Under the pieces are notes generated by a model that made no database searches, was not told the DNA's origin, and worked only from the letters and a program-made list of their open reading frames with translations. This document shows, one piece after another, positions 4,877 to 6,524 of a stretch of 6,524 nucleotides of DNA. The DNA is from Nitrospirota bacterium (GTDB taxonomy: Bacteria > Nitrospirota > Nitrospiria > Nitrospirales > UBA8639), in NCBI GenBank assembly GCA_020348185.1, contig CP070743.1:260754-267277 (forward strand). The letters are read 5' to 3'. Position 1 is the first letter of the stretch, and each line of letters opens with the position of its first letter. Both the position numbers and the translations under genes were made by a program.

Positions 4877-5842
4877 ATGAAATATTTGTACATTCTTGTA
4901 ATAACGATTTTGATACAAGGTTCCTCAGCACTGGCTGATCCCGGCTTTGATCGATGGGTGAACGAGCTGAAGGTCGAAGCACAAAGTCGAGGGATTTCCC
5001 CTGCCCTTCTTGATCAAGCTTTCGAAGATGTAAAGCCTTTGCCGCGCGTGTTGGAGCTTGACCGCAAACAACCGGAGTCCACCATGACCTTTGTGCAATA
5101 TAAAAAGCATGTGATTTCTCCGAAGCGGATACAACAGGGGCGTGAAATGCTGATCCGGCATCGTGGCATATTGAAGGAAGTTGGGGACTATTACGGTGTC
5201 CCTCCACGTTTTATTGTGGCGCTCTGGGGTATCGAAACGAGCTATGGCAGGAATACAGGAGGGTTCAATGTGATTGAAGCCCTGGCTACCTTGGCTTATG
5301 ACGGGCGACGGAGCCAATATTTTCGTGGTGAACTATTGAATGCCCTTCAAATTTTGCAGGAGGGCCATGCCTCCATCCCAACGATGAAAGGTTCCTGGGC
5401 GGGGGCCATGGGGCAAAGCCAATTTATGCCTTCCAGTTTCCTGAAGCTGGCGGTTGACTTTGACGGAGACGGCCGAAAAGATATCTGGACCACGCATGCC
5501 GACGTCTTTGCTTCCGCCGCCAATTACCTTTCCCAATCCGGCTGGCGAACCGGAGAAACCTGGGGCAGAGCCGTCAGATTACCCAACGGATTTGACCAGC
5601 GGGAGACCGGCCTAAAAATAAGCAAGCCTTTACCGACATGGCATAACATGGGTGTCCGCCGTGGTGACGGGGGAAGTTTACCGATGGTGTCCATGAAAGG
5701 GTCAATCATTTTGCCTGACGAGACATTGTCCCCCGCCTTTTTGGTGTATCATAACTACCGAGTGCTCATGAGGTGGAATCGTTCCTTTTATTTTGCTACA
5801 AGCGTTGGATTATTGGCGGACGCCATCGTCCGACGACCATGA
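4877..5842 (+). CDS. mltB: MltB-family lytic murein transglycosylase (SLT_2 domain)
   Basis: A 321-aa periplasmic lytic transglycosylase that cleaves the MurNAc-GlcNAc bond of peptidoglycan and forms 1,6-anhydroMurNAc ends. A signal peptide covers residues 1-20 (cleavage after ALA) and there is no lipobox Cys, so unlike E. coli MltB it is probably soluble. The SLT_2 domain runs from about residue 22 to the end. The catalytic Glu is Glu120 in ALWGIETSYGRNTG. AGAMGQSQFMPSSF (174-187) forms the substrate groove. DFDGDGRKDIW (193-203) is the EF-hand-like calcium loop of the family. The ending NRSFYFATSVGLLADAI is characteristic. No C-terminal peptidoglycan-binding domain is present. AAAGGGAG lies 12 nt before ATG 4877. 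A 108-codon gene follows after 19 nt, in probable operon. The symbol denotes the family rather than proven orthology. Confidence 0.95.
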   Translation: MKYLYILVITILIQGSSALADPGFDRWVNELKVEAQSRGISPALLDQAFEDVKPLPRVLELDRKQPESTMTFVQYKKHVISPKRIQQGREMLIRHRGILKEVGDYYGVPPRFIVALWGIETSYGRNTGGFNVIEALATLAYDGRRSQYFRGELLNALQILQEGHASIPTMKGSWAGAMGQSQFMPSSFLKLAVDFDGDGRKDIWTTHADVFASAANYLSQSGWRTGETWGRAVRLPNGFDQRETGLKISKPLPTWHNMGVRRGDGGSLPMVSMKGSIILPDETLSPAFLVYHNYRVLMRWNRSFYFATSVGLLADAIVRRP

Positions 5843-5843
5843 T

Positions 5844-5852
5844 GGGAGGAGG
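5844..5852 (+). promoter_or_regulatory. Strong Shine-Dalgarno deciding the start at 5862
   Basis: GGGAGGAGG, 9 nt before ATG 5862, begins 2 nt after the transglycosylase stop codon. It rules out the longer in-frame start at 5793, which would lie inside the transglycosylase gene. Confidence 0.8.
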
Positions 5853-5861
5853 CATCCACAC

Positions 5862-6188
5862 ATGCAACTCATTATTCAGGTCATTTCATCACAAAAGGGA
5901 TCACTCAGAAATCGCATTGTCAACGACCACAACCTCCAGAAATTCGGGTTCACGGTGGTCGAGAAGAAAAAAGTCGGCCGCCCCCATGGATGGGCCAAAC
6001 TTCATAGCTCGGAACCCGATCGTGATGGGGCCATCAATATTGAATGGAGTGGGCGGGCCAAGATGTTAATTTGCCGGGTGGTGACAAGGGGCTCCGGACG
6101 GCCAAGCCGAATTTCGGGTGATTTCGTGGATTACCTATTGGCACGATTTCGCACCGCAATTGTGGCCATCAATATTGTTCCTGGATAA
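5862..6188 (+). CDS. Conserved-looking hypothetical protein (108 aa) downstream of mltB
   Basis: A 108-aa protein without signal peptide or transmembrane segment, presumably cytoplasmic. It begins MQLIIQVISSQKGSLRNRIV, has a basic middle (VEKKKVGRPHGWAKL, residues 33-47), a predicted beta segment GAINIEWSGRAKMLICRVV (56-74), and then the most motif-like part, RGSGRPSRISGDFVDYLLAR (76-95), ending in the hydrophobic strand AIVAINIVPG. The Gly/Arg-rich turn followed by GDFxxYLL looks like a conserved functional patch, but I do not recognise a named family. It is 19 nt downstream of the transglycosylase with its own strong ribosome binding site, so it is probably co-transcribed with it. Although its neighbour acts in the periplasm, this protein carries no export signal. 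Confidence 0.8.
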   Translation: MQLIIQVISSQKGSLRNRIVNDHNLQKFGFTVVEKKKVGRPHGWAKLHSSEPDRDGAINIEWSGRAKMLICRVVTRGSGRPSRISGDFVDYLLARFRTAIVAINIVPG

Positions 6189-6300
6189 GCCTCCTCTGCT
6201 CAAAAGAGCTGGCAGACCTGGTGTCAATATCAGAACGGTGGTTACTCAACGGGAACCCAATCTTCTTTCAAAAAATCAACAATGTGCAAGCCCTAATATC
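6189..6300 (+). other. Short intergenic region before the lipoprotein gene
   Basis: It holds only a 4-bp hairpin GCTC-AAAA-GAGC (6198-6209) with no T-tract. No clear promoter and no Shine-Dalgarno near 6301 could be found. The downstream gene could be part of the transglycosylase transcript. Confidence 0.4.
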
Positions 6301-6524
6301 ATGAAACCTCTTACAGTCAGCTTTCTTTCCGGATGCCTTCTCGTTCTCATGCAGGGATGCCTACTCCCCCCCTTTCAGGCCGAACTTGATAAGTCTCTTG
6401 GTGAGGAATCATTGAAGGCCGTTCAAGCGGAGAAGAAGTGTGAGTATCGTCTTGCGCTTGACCAGCCCTCATCCCAATACACCGTGACCAAATACAAAGA
6501 TAATTATGTTGGCAACGAACAAGC
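6301..6524 (+). CDS. Putative lipoprotein (3'-truncated by window end)
   Basis: 74 complete codons are visible; the gene runs off the window. It starts MKPLTVSFLSGCLLVLMQGC, a short basic n-region and a hydrophobic stretch ending in Cys20 with Gly at -1, consistent with a type II (lipoprotein) signal peptide. An earlier LSGC at residues 9-12 fits the lipobox pattern but is too close to the N-terminus to follow a hydrophobic core. The mature part (LLPPFQAELDKSLGEESLKA, then a Lys/Glu-rich stretch, then ALDQPSSQYTVTKYKDNYVG) has no domain I can name. No Shine-Dalgarno is visible before ATG 6301. The frame is also open further upstream, with a GTG at 6238, but the signal peptide argues for 6301. 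It is probably anchored in the outer membrane, facing the periplasm. Confidence 0.65.
   Translation, partial: MKPLTVSFLSGCLLVLMQGCLLPPFQAELDKSLGEESLKAVQAEKKCEYRLALDQPSSQYTVTKYKDNYVGNEQ

Noticed and set aside
4671..5207. 178-codon minus-strand frame over the start of the transglycosylase gene
   Set aside because: It is a shadow of the MltB-like coding sequence, and its translation has no domain character.
6198..6209. GCTC-AAAA-GAGC as a terminator after the 108-aa gene
   Set aside because: The stem is only 4 bp and no T-tract follows.

Overview
The window looks like chromosomal DNA from a Gram-negative bacterium. It carries a periplasmic MltB-type lytic transglycosylase, a DUF2147 protein and a cupredoxin-like protein with Sec-type signal peptides, and the start of a putative lipoprotein. 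The mix of gene types and style recalls Nitrospira-like (Nitrospirota) bacteria, but that is an impression: no rRNA or lineage marker is present. No IS element, CRISPR array, tRNA or rRNA was seen.

Left part (1-2045): the 3' end of an HxlR-type regulator carrying a C-terminal SCP2-like domain is followed 37 nt later by an NmrA/QorB-like NAD(P)-binding protein, so the two probably form an operon. Convergent to them, on the minus strand, is an NTF2/SnoaL-like protein. Just after its stop lies a 32-codon reading frame that has its own Shine-Dalgarno and looks coding; it is either a small protein or a frameshifted tail. Two near-identical ATTGG/CCAAT palindromes lie upstream of the NTF2-like gene.

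Middle part (2252-4604): a secreted, highly charged coiled-coil protein is followed by about 400 nt of non-coding DNA. That stretch holds a perfect TATAAT box and a foldable 85-nt element (3430-3514), and it leads into a GTG-started cupredoxin-like protein. The cupredoxin has a CuA-like Cys-x3-Cys loop in which the expected His and Met ligand positions are Asp and Asn. A DUF2147 gene converges on it with only 13 nt between the stops.

Right part (4605-6524): a 272-nt divergent intergenic region contains several inverted repeats and likely promoters for both sides. It is followed by the MltB-like transglycosylase, a 108-aa protein of unknown function 19 nt downstream with a strong Shine-Dalgarno (probable operon), and a putative lipoprotein cut by the window end. 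Most products from 2252 onward appear to be exported, so this part is an envelope-oriented neighbourhood. The first three genes look like a separate module of redox or electrophile response type (inference).
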